From the NCBI GenBank assembly GCA_030728235.1, contig JANRAA010000162.1, positions 998 through 25,177 of the forward strand: a DNA stretch of 24,180 bases, given 5' to 3'. Made by a program: the position numbers and the translations under genes. Positions 1-8,103 of the stretch are shown piece after piece. The DNA is from Flavobacteriales bacterium (GTDB lineage: Bacteria > Bacteroidota > Bacteroidia > Flavobacteriales_D > Sanyastnellaceae). The notes below the pieces were generated by a model. That model was not told the origin of the DNA, did not search any database, and saw only the letters and a program-made list of their open reading frames with translations. The stretch's first letter is position 1; each line of letters opens with the position of its first letter.

Positions 1-72
1 TTTAGAAGTTATCTAAAAAAAATGAACCTTTACCAAGCGCTCAGGCACTGGTTGAAATGGACATTGAAATGA
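1..72 (+). CDS. 3' end of an upstream gene, product unknown (partial)
   Basis: Frame 1 is open from the first base of the window and ends in TGA at 70-72, giving a 23-residue tail rich in Lys, Arg, Trp and Leu (it ends ALRHWLKWTLK). That is too little to name a product; a basic amphipathic tail would suit a glycosyltransferase or other sugar-pathway enzyme, but this is only a guess from the neighbours. The reason to believe it is real is context: its TGA overlaps the next gene's ATG at 69 in an ATGA arrangement, and the next junction, at 605-608, has the same arrangement. An alternative is chance read-through of a non-coding stretch. Confidence 0.45.
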   Translation, partial: FRSYLKKMNLYQALRHWLKWTLK

Positions 73-608
73 ACATAGTAATAGCAATAGAAAGCACCGA
101 ACACTTGCTTGCAGCCGGCGTAGTTGCGCACGCATTGCGAGGTGTAGCTATTGAAAACGTCTCATTTCGATTTTTAAAAAACCATGAGGCATTGACACCG
201 TTGGCCGACCTCTGCGGGCTTAGCCGCTTTTCACAAGTCGGGGTAAAAAGTGCGCCCGATTTGTTATTTACCTTTTCAGATTCAACGGTTGCAGCGACAA
301 CAATCATCGCCAAGCGGAAGGCCATTTATTTTAGAAGAGCGACAGACAAGGAAATCGAATTGAACCAAGACGACATCTGCTTTGTAACTGACACCACGAG
401 TGCACATACTTTGAAACACGCCAAACGCAACCACATCCACCTAACAGGTGCCATTGAGATCGAGATTCCCGCATTTTATGATGGCAAAGCACAGATAGAG
501 GGGCACATAAAAGGCATGCAACAAAGCACATATAGCGGCGACGGACTCGCATCAGTGCGGATTGCAGAAATATTGAAGCACACCCTTTCACCCGAGCCTG
601 GCACATGA
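69..608 (+). CDS. Small protein, possibly related to UDP-sugar 2-epimerase C-terminus; function unknown
   Basis: A 179-residue soluble protein with no signal peptide. It opens with a beta strand-like MNIVIAIEST and has alternating strand/helix character, as in a Rossmann-like fold. Near its end (about residues 156-169) it reads SGDGLASVRIAEIL, which resembles the C-terminal DGxASxRI segment of UDP-GlcNAc 2-epimerases (WecB family). It is about half the usual length of that family and lacks the N-terminal half, so a catalytic role is doubtful; a partner or sensing role is possible. I chose the ATG at 69 over the ATG at 57 because 69 overlaps the preceding stop (ATGA), matching the overlap with the downstream glycosyltransferase at 605-608. 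The 57 start would only add MDIE. The gene is probably translationally coupled within a polysaccharide or glycan operon. Confidence 0.75.
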   Translation: MNIVIAIESTEHLLAAGVVAHALRGVAIENVSFRFLKNHEALTPLADLCGLSRFSQVGVKSAPDLLFTFSDSTVAATTIIAKRKAIYFRRATDKEIELNQDDICFVTDTTSAHTLKHAKRNHIHLTGAIEIEIPAFYDGKAQIEGHIKGMQQSTYSGDGLASVRIAEILKHTLSPEPGT

Positions 609-3040
609 ACATACTCGTGCTAACATATTGGAGTTTTAAAGAACCGCTAGTTCAGGCAGCCACCATTGGGTACATCAAAGAAATACGCAAATACATCGGC
701 ACCGAGGGGCAGATTTATCTCTTAACCATGGAGAAAAGAGCCCTGCAGTTATCGGCCACAGAGCGCCAGTCAGCAGAGAACATGCTTGCCGAACACGGAA
801 TAGAACTGATTACCAAGAACTACCACTATTTCGGTTTGCAAGCAGCACTTGCATGGATCAAGAATCTGTTATGGCTAACAATGTTTTGCCGGAAAAAGAA
901 AATCGACATCATTCATGCGCGGGGCAGCACAGCCGGACTGACAGCACACATCTTATCGCGATTGACAAAGAAAAAATTCGTTGTCGACGGGTTTGAGCCC
1001 CACGCAGATTCCATGGTAGAAAACGGCACATGGAAAAAAGGGTCGCTTTCATTCCGCATTTTGCATTGGTCAGAAAAGCAACAAGCCCGAAACGCTGCTG
1101 CCGTTTTGGCGATGACCGAAAACATGGCCGATTACTCAGCTGAGGCCTATGGATGCATTCCAGGAAATTTCTTCGTGAGGCCCGGCTGCGTTGATTTAAC
1201 CGTTTTCAACGAGCATGTTACAGACATTCGTGCCTCGCTCGGGTTGACCGGAAAGCTCGTCTGCGTTTATGCAGGTAAGCTTGGCGGCATCTACTTAAAA
1301 GAAGAAGTCTTCGCCTTTTATGCAGCCTGTTACGAACGATTTGGTGATGAATTCAGAGCCCTGCTTTTGAGCGACCACCCCGAAACCGAAGTAGAGCATC
1401 TCGCCAAAAAACACCATTTACCCGCGGGTCTTGTAATACACAGACATGTGTTGCATTCAGACATTCCCAAATACCTTGCTTCGGCCGACTTTGCCTTGAA
1501 CCCAGTGAAGTCTGTGCCATCGAAAAAATATTGCACCTCGATTAAAGACGGAGAGTATTGGGCCATGGGGTTGCCCGTTGTGATTACACCCGACATTTCA
1601 AGCGATTCAGACCTCATCGAACGAGAGGAAATAGGCGTTATTTGGGACCGGTTTGACCGCGATAGTTTGCAAACCGTTTTACACAAACTTGAGATCGTTT
1701 TAGCCAAGGACCGCAGCGCCTTGCAGGCGAAAATTCGCGGCATCGCTCGGGAGCGCAGAGATTTAAAAATAGCCTCAGAGAATTACCGCCTATTGTATGG
1801 AGAAAACGGACTGCTCCGAAAGGAGAGCAAACAATTTTTAGCCCTCATCTACAACAGTTTGCGAGACCCCTTATTTCAAAACCTCGTTTATTCGTACCTC
1901 GAAAAGCAATTGGAAGAGCATCCCAACTACCGATTGAACCTCGTGACCTTTGAGCAAGATAAATATGCATTTACTGCTGAAGAGCAACAAAGGCACCAGA
2001 TACATTTGACCAGCCAGCGCATTGATTGGCGACCAGTGAAGTACCACAGCGGAAGTTTCAAACTCTTCAAAAAATTGCTTGATTTGACAAACGCCTTTGT
2101 AACAGCAACCAAAATTATCGTCAGAAAACGACAAAACCTTGTTATTTCCTTTGCGAACACCTCAGCAGTTATCTCACATTTTGTTGCTCAATTCTTCAGA
2201 ACACCCCTTTTAATTTATTCGTACGAGCCACACAGCGATTTCCTAAAAGAGTTCGGAATATGGACGGCAAATAGCGTTACATACCAAATCATGCATCGAT
2301 TGGAGTGGCGAGTGGGTAGGAAAGCAGCATACGTGCTAACAGGAACCCGACACATGGTAGAAGCATTAAAGGGAAAGACAAGAGGACTGGTTTTCCGCGC
2401 CCCATCAAGCGCCGATGATCGTGTTTTTTACTTCGACAACATCGCACGGCAGGAGATACGGAGGCAATACAACTTGCAAAACCGGAAAGTCATCGTGTAC
2501 GTAGGTAAATTCGGCGGCATTTATTACCAAACGGAAATAATTGACTTTTTTGCAGCCCTACATGCCCTCGACCCCTCGTATTTCTTGCTCATAGTAACCC
2601 CACAAGACCATCAAGAGATAGACGCAATGTGTGCGGATGGAGGTTTAAACAAGAGCGACTACCTTATAACAGAAACAGCATCTCAAGCCGATGTGCGCGG
2701 CTATAACTCGGCAGCCGACATAGGGCTGACAGCAGTGCCACCGTACCCTAGTCAGAGATTCAGATCTCCCGTGAAAGTTGGTGAATATTTGATGTGTGGA
2801 CTTCCGTACATCACCATGCAAGGCGTTTCTGAAGACGACGAAGTCGCCGAAAAAAACAACGTCGGCATTGTGTTACCCGCTTTGGGAGCAGCACAAGCCG
2901 ACGATGCACATTCTAAAATTTCGGACCTCTTGCATCAAGACCCAACAACGTTGCGAGATCGGTGCAGAGAGGTAGGAAAAAGTTACCGCGGACGACAGCA
3001 GGTAGACCAATTGTTCGGCCGCATACTCAGCGAGGCGTAA
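605..3040 (+). CDS. Double glycosyltransferase: two GT4-like units in one polypeptide
   Basis: An 811-residue cytosolic protein made of two consecutive glycosyltransferase units (GT-B fold, GT4-like), with the boundary near residue 400. The halves are homologous: EPHAD at 131-135 pairs with EPHSD at 541-545, and YAGKLGGIY starting at 222 pairs with YVGKFGGIY starting at 632. Both pairs are exactly 410 residues apart. Each unit also carries a sugar-nucleotide-site segment of the K-x-GEY-x4-GLP type (KDGEYWAMGLP and KVGEYLMCGLP). GT4 enzymes usually have one unit of 350-420 residues and transfer a sugar from a nucleotide donor to a glycan acceptor, so this protein may add two residues in series, or one half may be regulatory. 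It starts inside the upstream stop codon (ATGA). The acceptor and product are unknown. Confidence 0.88.
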   Translation: MNILVLTYWSFKEPLVQAATIGYIKEIRKYIGTEGQIYLLTMEKRALQLSATERQSAENMLAEHGIELITKNYHYFGLQAALAWIKNLLWLTMFCRKKKIDIIHARGSTAGLTAHILSRLTKKKFVVDGFEPHADSMVENGTWKKGSLSFRILHWSEKQQARNAAAVLAMTENMADYSAEAYGCIPGNFFVRPGCVDLTVFNEHVTDIRASLGLTGKLVCVYAGKLGGIYLKEEVFAFYAACYERFGDEFRALLLSDHPETEVEHLAKKHHLPAGLVIHRHVLHSDIPKYLASADFALNPVKSVPSKKYCTSIKDGEYWAMGLPVVITPDISSDSDLIEREEIGVIWDRFDRDSLQTVLHKLEIVLAKDRSALQAKIRGIARERRDLKIASENYRLLYGENGLLRKESKQFLALIYNSLRDPLFQNLVYSYLEKQLEEHPNYRLNLVTFEQDKYAFTAEEQQRHQIHLTSQRIDWRPVKYHSGSFKLFKKLLDLTNAFVTATKIIVRKRQNLVISFANTSAVISHFVAQFFRTPLLIYSYEPHSDFLKEFGIWTANSVTYQIMHRLEWRVGRKAAYVLTGTRHMVEALKGKTRGLVFRAPSSADDRVFYFDNIARQEIRRQYNLQNRKVIVYVGKFGGIYYQTEIIDFFAALHALDPSYFLLIVTPQDHQEIDAMCADGGLNKSDYLITETASQADVRGYNSAADIGLTAVPPYPSQRFRSPVKVGEYLMCGLPYITMQGVSEDDEVAEKNNVGIVLPALGAAQADDAHSKISDLLHQDPTTLRDRCREVGKSYRGRQQVDQLFGRILSEA

Positions 3041-3041
3041 C

Positions 3042-3527
3042 TTATTTGTTTATTCCCTTTAGATCAATAGATTCAGAGAAGTCGACAGGAACCTTTCGCT
3101 TTACTAGCAGCGCTTTACCCGTCACAAAGCCCTTTGCTTGAAAGTCGGCCTTGTTGGCGAAAAGCAGCGACAGCAGGTTATCGAGGAAACTTCCCTTTAT
3201 GTCTTTGTAGTTGCCGCGCAACACCAGTTTACGCGAGTTCACTGATTTAGAAGGAAGCTTCACCTTTTCTGTGAGCATTACCTTACCCATTTCTTTTTGG
3301 TTAACGAACACATCAATATCCGACTGCGTTAGCGTTACAGCATACCAGTTTGGATTCTTGATGCGCAGTGTTATCTCAGCTTCAACGAGGTCTTTGTTAA
3401 ACTTCGTAATGTTTACATCCTCTACATCGAGCACTTCGACATCCTTGTAGAATTTACAAGACACCATTGTCGACATCACCAAGAAGAGCAATGCCACGCG
3501 GCTGATATGGTTTACAAAAGATTTCAT
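3042..3527 (-). CDS. LEA14-like (WHy domain) putative lipoprotein
   Basis: A 161-residue protein with an N-terminal hydrophobic segment (about residues 8-23) ending in MVSC at Cys24, which looks like a lipoprotein signal although the lipobox is imperfect. After it comes a single beta-rich LEA type 2 / WHy-like domain with the segment ITLRIKNPNWYAVTL (about 52-66), typical of the family in Bacteroidota. The role of such lipoproteins is not established; anchoring in the envelope is inferred. The frame extends upstream only to a TTG at 3534-3536, so the ATG at 3525-3527 is preferred. Its stop lies one base from the stop of the convergent glycosyltransferase. It follows the M20 peptidase by 43 nt but seems to have its own -7 box (3534-3541). 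Confidence 0.8.
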   Translation of the reverse strand: MKSFVNHISRVALLFLVMSTMVSCKFYKDVEVLDVEDVNITKFNKDLVEAEITLRIKNPNWYAVTLTQSDIDVFVNQKEMGKVMLTEKVKLPSKSVNSRKLVLRGNYKDIKGSFLDNLLSLLFANKADFQAKGFVTGKALLVKRKVPVDFSESIDLKGINK

Positions 3528-3533
3528 AACGTT

Positions 3534-3541
3534 CAAATTTA
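3534..3541 (-). promoter_or_regulatory. Candidate -7 box (TAAATTTG) for the LEA14-like gene
   Basis: On the minus strand this octamer is an exact match to the Bacteroidota -7 consensus TAnnTTTG. Only six bases separate it from the ATG at 3527, so transcription would begin at or next to the start codon. No good -33 TTTG is visible at 17-20 nt upstream, which lowers confidence. Confidence 0.4.
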
Positions 3542-3570
3542 TGGTCAGCAGACAAATACCTTGCCGTTGG

Positions 3571-4947
3571 TTACTCCGAAAAATGCTTGAAGAATCCCGG
3601 GATTGTTTCTATTCCTTTCAGGTAATTGAAAACCCCGTAATGTTCATTTGGTGAGTGAATCGCATCTGAGTCGAGACCGAATCCCATCAGTACTGTTTTC
3701 AAACCAAGAATTGCTTCAAAAGCAGCAACAATTGGAATAGACCCACCGCTGCGAACAGGAATTGGTTTCTTGCCATACGTTTCCTCCATTGCTTTTGAGG
3801 CCGCCAGATATGCTTGGCTATCGGTAGGAGTTACTGCCGCTTCTCCGCCATGATGAGGGGTTACTTTTACCTTCACACTGGGCGGTGCGATGCGTGTAAA
3901 ATGATCAACAAACAACTTCGTAATGGTTTCTGATTTCTGATTCGGTACCAATCGCATGCTGATTTTCGCATACGCTTTCGAAGCGATAACCGTTTTAGCG
4001 CCTTCACCGATGTACCCTCCCCAGATACCATTTACGTCGAGCGTTGGGCGAATCGATACCCTTTCAGGCGGCGTGTAACCACGTTCACCTTCTACTGCTC
4101 CAATTCCGATGCTCTGTTTGAAGCGTTCTTCGCTAAAAGGAGCCTTCGCCATTTCAGCGCGCTCTTCGGCAGAGAGCTCGGTAACATCATCGTAGAAACC
4201 AGGAATGGTGATGTGTTGATTTTCATCTTTTAAAGAAGCAATCATTTCACACAAAATATTGATTGGGTTAGGCGCAGAGCCGCCGTACAAACCACTGTGC
4301 AGATCGCGGTTAGGACCCGTAACCTCCACCTCCAAATAACTTAGTCCGCGCAGTCCGGATGTGATTGAAGGCGTATCGTTGGCCAAAATACCCGTATCAG
4401 ATACCAGCACCACATCGGCTGCAAGCTTCGCCTTGTATTTTTCCAAGAAACCTTCAAGATTTACAGACCCTACTTCTTCTTCTCCTTCGATGATGAACTT
4501 CACATTGCAAGGCAGCGAATTTGTTTTCATCATGTACTCAAACGCCTTCACATGCATGAAAAACTGTCCTTTATCATCGCACGCGCCGCGGGCAAAAATG
4601 GCACCCTCTGGGTGGATGGCAGTAGTTTTTATAACAGGTTCAAAAGGTGGACTATCCCACAATTCGATTGGGTCAGCAGGTTGAACATCGTAATGTCCGT
4701 ATACCAAAATTGTCTTTTTACTTGGATCGGTGATTTTCTCTCCAAAAACAATTGGAAAACCGTCTGTTTCGATCAATTCAGTGTTATCTGCGCCAGCTTT
4801 TTCGAGTGCTGCACGTGTTACTTCCGCCATTCGGCGCACATCTTTCGCATAAGCAGGATCGGCGCTTACTGATGGAATGCGCAGTATGTCAAGCAATTCG
4901 TTTAAAAGAGTGTCTTTATTTTCGGTGATATAGGCCTTAATATTCAT
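3571..4947 (-). CDS. M20 family dipeptidase (metallopeptidase)
   Basis: A 458-residue cytosolic protein of the M20 dipeptidase group (carnosinase/CNDP-like), expected to hydrolyse dipeptides with two bound zinc or manganese ions. The full metal-site set is visible: GHYDVQP with His85 and Asp87, GACDDKG with Asp124, EGEEEVGS with the Glu157/Glu158 pair, DTG with Asp184, and a late HSPNEHYG histidine. A lid/dimerisation insert begins around GPNRDLHSGLYGG. Length is normal for the family. The frame stays open 20 codons upstream to position 5007, but those residues (MRRMGCSQCISV...) do not look like this family, so I start at the ATG 4945-4947, MNIKAYITENKD. It is divergent from typA and upstream of the LEA14-like gene. 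The exact substrate cannot be told from sequence. Confidence 0.93.
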   Translation of the reverse strand: MNIKAYITENKDTLLNELLDILRIPSVSADPAYAKDVRRMAEVTRAALEKAGADNTELIETDGFPIVFGEKITDPSKKTILVYGHYDVQPADPIELWDSPPFEPVIKTTAIHPEGAIFARGACDDKGQFFMHVKAFEYMMKTNSLPCNVKFIIEGEEEVGSVNLEGFLEKYKAKLAADVVLVSDTGILANDTPSITSGLRGLSYLEVEVTGPNRDLHSGLYGGSAPNPINILCEMIASLKDENQHITIPGFYDDVTELSAEERAEMAKAPFSEERFKQSIGIGAVEGERGYTPPERVSIRPTLDVNGIWGGYIGEGAKTVIASKAYAKISMRLVPNQKSETITKLFVDHFTRIAPPSVKVKVTPHHGGEAAVTPTDSQAYLAASKAMEETYGKKPIPVRSGGSIPIVAAFEAILGLKTVLMGFGLDSDAIHSPNEHYGVFNYLKGIETIPGFFKHFSE

Positions 4948-4952
4948 GATAA

Positions 4953-4960
4953 CATATTTA
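4953..4960 (-). promoter_or_regulatory. Possible -7 box (TAAATATG) for the M20 dipeptidase
   Basis: The minus-strand octamer TAAATATG differs from TAnnTTTG at one base and lies five bases before the ATG at 4947. A TTTC (4976-4979 on this strand) sits 15 bases upstream as a weak -33 candidate. The spacing again suggests a transcript with almost no leader. Confidence 0.28.
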
Positions 4961-5067
4961 AGTTCGAAAGGTACAGAAATGCACTGAGAGCAGCCCATTC
5001 GACGCAACTATTCGGATAACCAATAATTTAACTTCAAAGAAAGGGTGATGAAACCGCAGAAGAAACG

Positions 5068-5075
5068 TACTTTTG
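5068..5075 (+). promoter_or_regulatory. Candidate -7 box (TACTTTTG) for typA
   Basis: Exact match to TAnnTTTG, 19 bases before the typA ATG at 5095, giving a predicted leader of roughly 13 nt. I see no clear TTTG at the -33 distance, so the call rests on the -7 motif and position alone. Confidence 0.35.
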
Positions 5076-5094
5076 CGCCCGATTTTCAGAACAC

Positions 5095-6873
5095 ATGACA
5101 TCAATAAGAAACATCGCGATTATCGCGCACGTTGACCACGGCAAGACTACCTTGGTAGATAAGATCATTCAGGAATGTAAAGTTTTTGATGACCGCAAAG
5201 ACAAAACCGAGTTGATACTTGACAACAACGACTTGGAGCGCGAACGCGGAATTACGATTCTTTCAAAGAACGTATCTGTATCGTACAAAGACGTTAAGAT
5301 CAACATTCTCGACACCCCTGGTCACGCCGATTTCGGTGGTGAAGTAGAGCGTGTATTGAAAATGGCTGACGGTGTATTGTTGCTTGTTGATGCATTTGAA
5401 GGACCAATGCCACAGACCCGTTTCGTATTGTCGAAAGCGCTGGAACTGGGCTTGAAGCCGATTGTTGTCGTTAACAAAGTAGACAAAGAAAACTGCCGTC
5501 CAGACGAAGTTCAGGAAGCTGTTTTTGAATTGATGTTCAACCTAGATGCTACAGAAGACCAGCTTGATTTCACGACCCTTTACGGTTCGAGCAAGCACGG
5601 TTGGATGAGTACTGATTGGCGCAACCAAACCGACACAGTAACGCCACTTTTGGACGCTGTAATCGAGCACATCCCAGAAGCACCTTTTCGCGAAGGAGCT
5701 TTGCAGATGCAAATCACATCACTTGACCACTCTCCATTTACTGGAAGAATAGCAATCGGACGTGTATACCGCGGAACGATAAACGAAGGAGATCAAATCG
5801 CTTTGATCCGCAAAGAGGGAGCTCCCCTTAAACCACGTGTTAAAGAACTTTTCGTTTTTGAAGGTTTGGGCCGTGCGAAAGTAAAAAGCGTACGCAGTGG
5901 TGACTTGTGTGCAGTTGTAGGTCTTGAAGGTTTCGACATCGGCGACACCATTACCGACCTAGTAGAACAAGAAGCATTGCCGCGCATTTCTGTTGATGAG
6001 CCAACAATGAGTATGTTGTTCACCATCAACACATCACCTTTCTTCGGTAAAGAAGGAAAGTACGTTACCTCGCGTCAGTTGCGTGATCGCTTGTACAAAG
6101 AGATCGAGAAAAACCTTGCATTGCGCATTGAAGACACAAACAGTGAAGATACCTTTAACGTTTACGGACGAGGCATTCTCCACTTGTCGATCTTGGTTGA
6201 AACCATGCGTCGCGAAGGCTATGAGCTTCAGCTCGGAAAGCCACAAGTGCTCGAGAAAGAAATCGACGGAAAGCGCAGCGAACCGTTTGAAACACTCGTC
6301 ATTGATATCCCTCAATCAACAGCTGGTAAAGCGATTGAGCTTGTAACACAGCGTAAAGGCGAGTTGTTGGTGATGGAGCCGAAAGGCGACTTGCAACACC
6401 TAGAATTCAATATCCCATCACGCGGAATCATCGGTTTGCGTAGCAACTTGTTGACGGCTAGCCAAGGTGAAGCTGTAATTACCCACCGCTTAACAGGTTA
6501 CGGCCCGTGGAAAGGTGAAATCGGTGATCGCAGAAAAGGAGCCATGGTATCTATGGAAACAGGTCAGGCTTTGGCATACGCTATCGACCGTCTGCAAGAC
6601 CGTGGAACATTCTTTATCGATCCAGGTGAGGAAGTTTACAAGGGACAAGTAGTTGGAGAAAACAGTCGTGAAAGCGACATGGAAGTGAACGTTATCAAAG
6701 GTAAGAAGCAATCGAACGTTCGTGCATCGGGTGCTGATGACGCGGTGAAAATTGCTCCGAAAGTCCAATTCTCTTTGGAAGAGTCGATGGAATACCTTGG
6801 TGACGATGAATACCTTGAAGTAACACCACTTTCATTGCGCATGCGTAAGGCTCCGCATTTGTGGAAGAAATGA
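5095..6873 (+). CDS. typA: Translational GTPase TypA/BipA
   Basis: A 592-residue ribosome-binding GTPase of the EF-G superfamily, involved in ribosome assembly and stress or low-temperature adaptation in other bacteria. The GTPase motifs are intact: AHVDHGKT (11-18), RGIT switch I (51-54), DTPGH (73-77), NKVD (127-130) and the SSKHG segment as G5. Downstream are the beta-barrel domain II, an EF-G domain III/V-like part (YGRGILHLSILVE) and the TypA-specific C-terminal region with GYGPWKGEIGDR and SNVRASGADDA. Length matches the family (about 590-610). The ATG at 5095 gives the standard N-terminus MTSIRNIAIIAHVDHG. It is divergent from the M20 gene, and proline dehydrogenase follows after 60 nt. 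Confidence 0.97.
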   Translation: MTSIRNIAIIAHVDHGKTTLVDKIIQECKVFDDRKDKTELILDNNDLERERGITILSKNVSVSYKDVKINILDTPGHADFGGEVERVLKMADGVLLLVDAFEGPMPQTRFVLSKALELGLKPIVVVNKVDKENCRPDEVQEAVFELMFNLDATEDQLDFTTLYGSSKHGWMSTDWRNQTDTVTPLLDAVIEHIPEAPFREGALQMQITSLDHSPFTGRIAIGRVYRGTINEGDQIALIRKEGAPLKPRVKELFVFEGLGRAKVKSVRSGDLCAVVGLEGFDIGDTITDLVEQEALPRISVDEPTMSMLFTINTSPFFGKEGKYVTSRQLRDRLYKEIEKNLALRIEDTNSEDTFNVYGRGILHLSILVETMRREGYELQLGKPQVLEKEIDGKRSEPFETLVIDIPQSTAGKAIELVTQRKGELLVMEPKGDLQHLEFNIPSRGIIGLRSNLLTASQGEAVITHRLTGYGPWKGEIGDRRKGAMVSMETGQALAYAIDRLQDRGTFFIDPGEEVYKGQVVGENSRESDMEVNVIKGKKQSNVRASGADDAVKIAPKVQFSLEESMEYLGDDEYLEVTPLSLRMRKAPHLWKK

Positions 6874-6921
6874 TGACCATTTAAGTTATCTTATTCCCCT
6901 TCTTTTTGCATCTTCGGGACG

Positions 6922-6929
6922 TAAATCTG
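6922..6929 (+). promoter_or_regulatory. Possible -7 box (TAAATCTG) for proline dehydrogenase
   Basis: One mismatch to TAnnTTTG, ending four bases before the ATG at 6934. A TTTG at 6905-6908 is present but only 13 nt upstream, short of the usual spacing. It is weak alone, but it fits the pattern seen at three other genes in the window. Confidence 0.25.
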
Positions 6930-6933
6930 GTTT

Positions 6934-8103
6934 ATGGCGGTTTCGTTTGAAAACACAGAAGTAGCTTTTGCGCACAAGTCTAACTACGACTTAAAAAAAG
7001 CGTATTGGCTCTTCAAACTTGTTGGAAATCCGTTTCTGGTGAAGTTCGGAAAGATATCGGTTTCGATCGCATTAAAATTGGGCTTGCCGATTGGTTGGGC
7101 CATGCGCAAAAACATTTTCGCTCAATTTTGCGGTGGAGAAACGATTGCCGAATGTGCCAACACTACCAAGATACTTGATGGCCTAGGCGTTGGCACCATT
7201 TTGGACTACAGCGTAGAAGGAAAAGAAAGCGAGGGTGAGTTCGACCACACTGCCGACGAAATTTTCGCCACCATTCAAACGGCGAAAGGCAACGCGAATA
7301 TTCCATTTTGTGTCTTCAAAGTCACCGGTATCGCCCGACATGCACTGCTTGAAAAGGTGAATCTTGGATCTTCTTTATCAGCCCAAGAAAAAGATGAATT
7401 CGAGCTTGTAAAAAATCGCGTTAATCGTCTGTGCAAAGCAGCTTTTGAAGCCAATACTCCGATTTTTATCGACGCTGAAGAATCGTGGATTCAAGATGCC
7501 ATCGACCAACTGGCTGAAGACATGATGGCGCTCTACAACACCAATAGAGCAATTGTTTACAACACAGCGCAACTGTATCGACACGACCGACTGTCGTATA
7601 TCGAAGCTGCGCATGAACGCGCCTCAAACGGCGGATATTACTTCGGCGTAAAATTGGTTCGTGGGGCATACATGGAGAAAGAGCGCAACCGCGCAGATGA
7701 GATGGGCTACACTTCTCCAATTCAAGCTACAAAAGAAGATACCGATCGCGACTTCAATGCCGCACTCGTTTATTGCATATCCAACATCGATCGCATCGCT
7801 ATTTGTGCAGGTACGCACAATGAAGAGTCGTCGGCGCTGTTGACAAGACTCATCAACGAAAAAGGGATCGACCATCAAGACCCTCGTGTGTATGCGGCTC
7901 AGTTGTTTGGAATGAGCGACCACTTAAGCTTCAACTTAAGTCATAGCGGTTACCGCGTTGCGAAATATGTCCCTTACGGGCCGATCAGAGAGGTGATTCC
8001 TTATTTGATTCGCAGAGCGGAAGAAAACACCTCTGTAAAAGGACAAACAGGCCGTGAATTGGGTTTGATAATCAAAGAATTGAAGCGCCGCAAAGTGGCT
8101 TAA
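6934..8103 (+). CDS. Proline dehydrogenase (monofunctional, FAD-dependent)
   Basis: A 389-residue enzyme that oxidises proline to pyrroline-5-carboxylate and passes electrons through FAD to the quinone pool. Family signatures are in order along a TIM barrel: DAEESW (180-185), KLVRGAYM (240-247), QLFGMSD (323-329), YVPYGP (345-350) and the substrate-binding RRAEEN segment (360-365). It has the proline dehydrogenase domain only, with no P5C dehydrogenase fused, as is usual in Bacteroidota. An N-terminal helical region of about 80 residues precedes the barrel. It follows typA at 60 nt and may be partly co-transcribed. Its TAA shares the palindrome TTAA with the stop of the convergent cytochrome gene. 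Genes for the next pathway step are not in the window. Confidence 0.95.
   Translation: MAVSFENTEVAFAHKSNYDLKKAYWLFKLVGNPFLVKFGKISVSIALKLGLPIGWAMRKNIFAQFCGGETIAECANTTKILDGLGVGTILDYSVEGKESEGEFDHTADEIFATIQTAKGNANIPFCVFKVTGIARHALLEKVNLGSSLSAQEKDEFELVKNRVNRLCKAAFEANTPIFIDAEESWIQDAIDQLAEDMMALYNTNRAIVYNTAQLYRHDRLSYIEAAHERASNGGYYFGVKLVRGAYMEKERNRADEMGYTSPIQATKEDTDRDFNAALVYCISNIDRIAICAGTHNEESSALLTRLINEKGIDHQDPRVYAAQLFGMSDHLSFNLSHSGYRVAKYVPYGPIREVIPYLIRRAEENTSVKGQTGRELGLIIKELKRRKVA

Noticed and set aside
57..68. ATG at 57 as start of the small epimerase-like protein
   Set aside because: The ATG at 69 overlaps the upstream stop in the same way as the next junction; 57 adds only four residues and no better signal.
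4948..5007. N-terminal extension of the M20 dipeptidase to position 5007
   Set aside because: The extra 20 residues are not family-like, and the internal ATG at 4947 gives a normal N-terminus preceded by a -7-like box.
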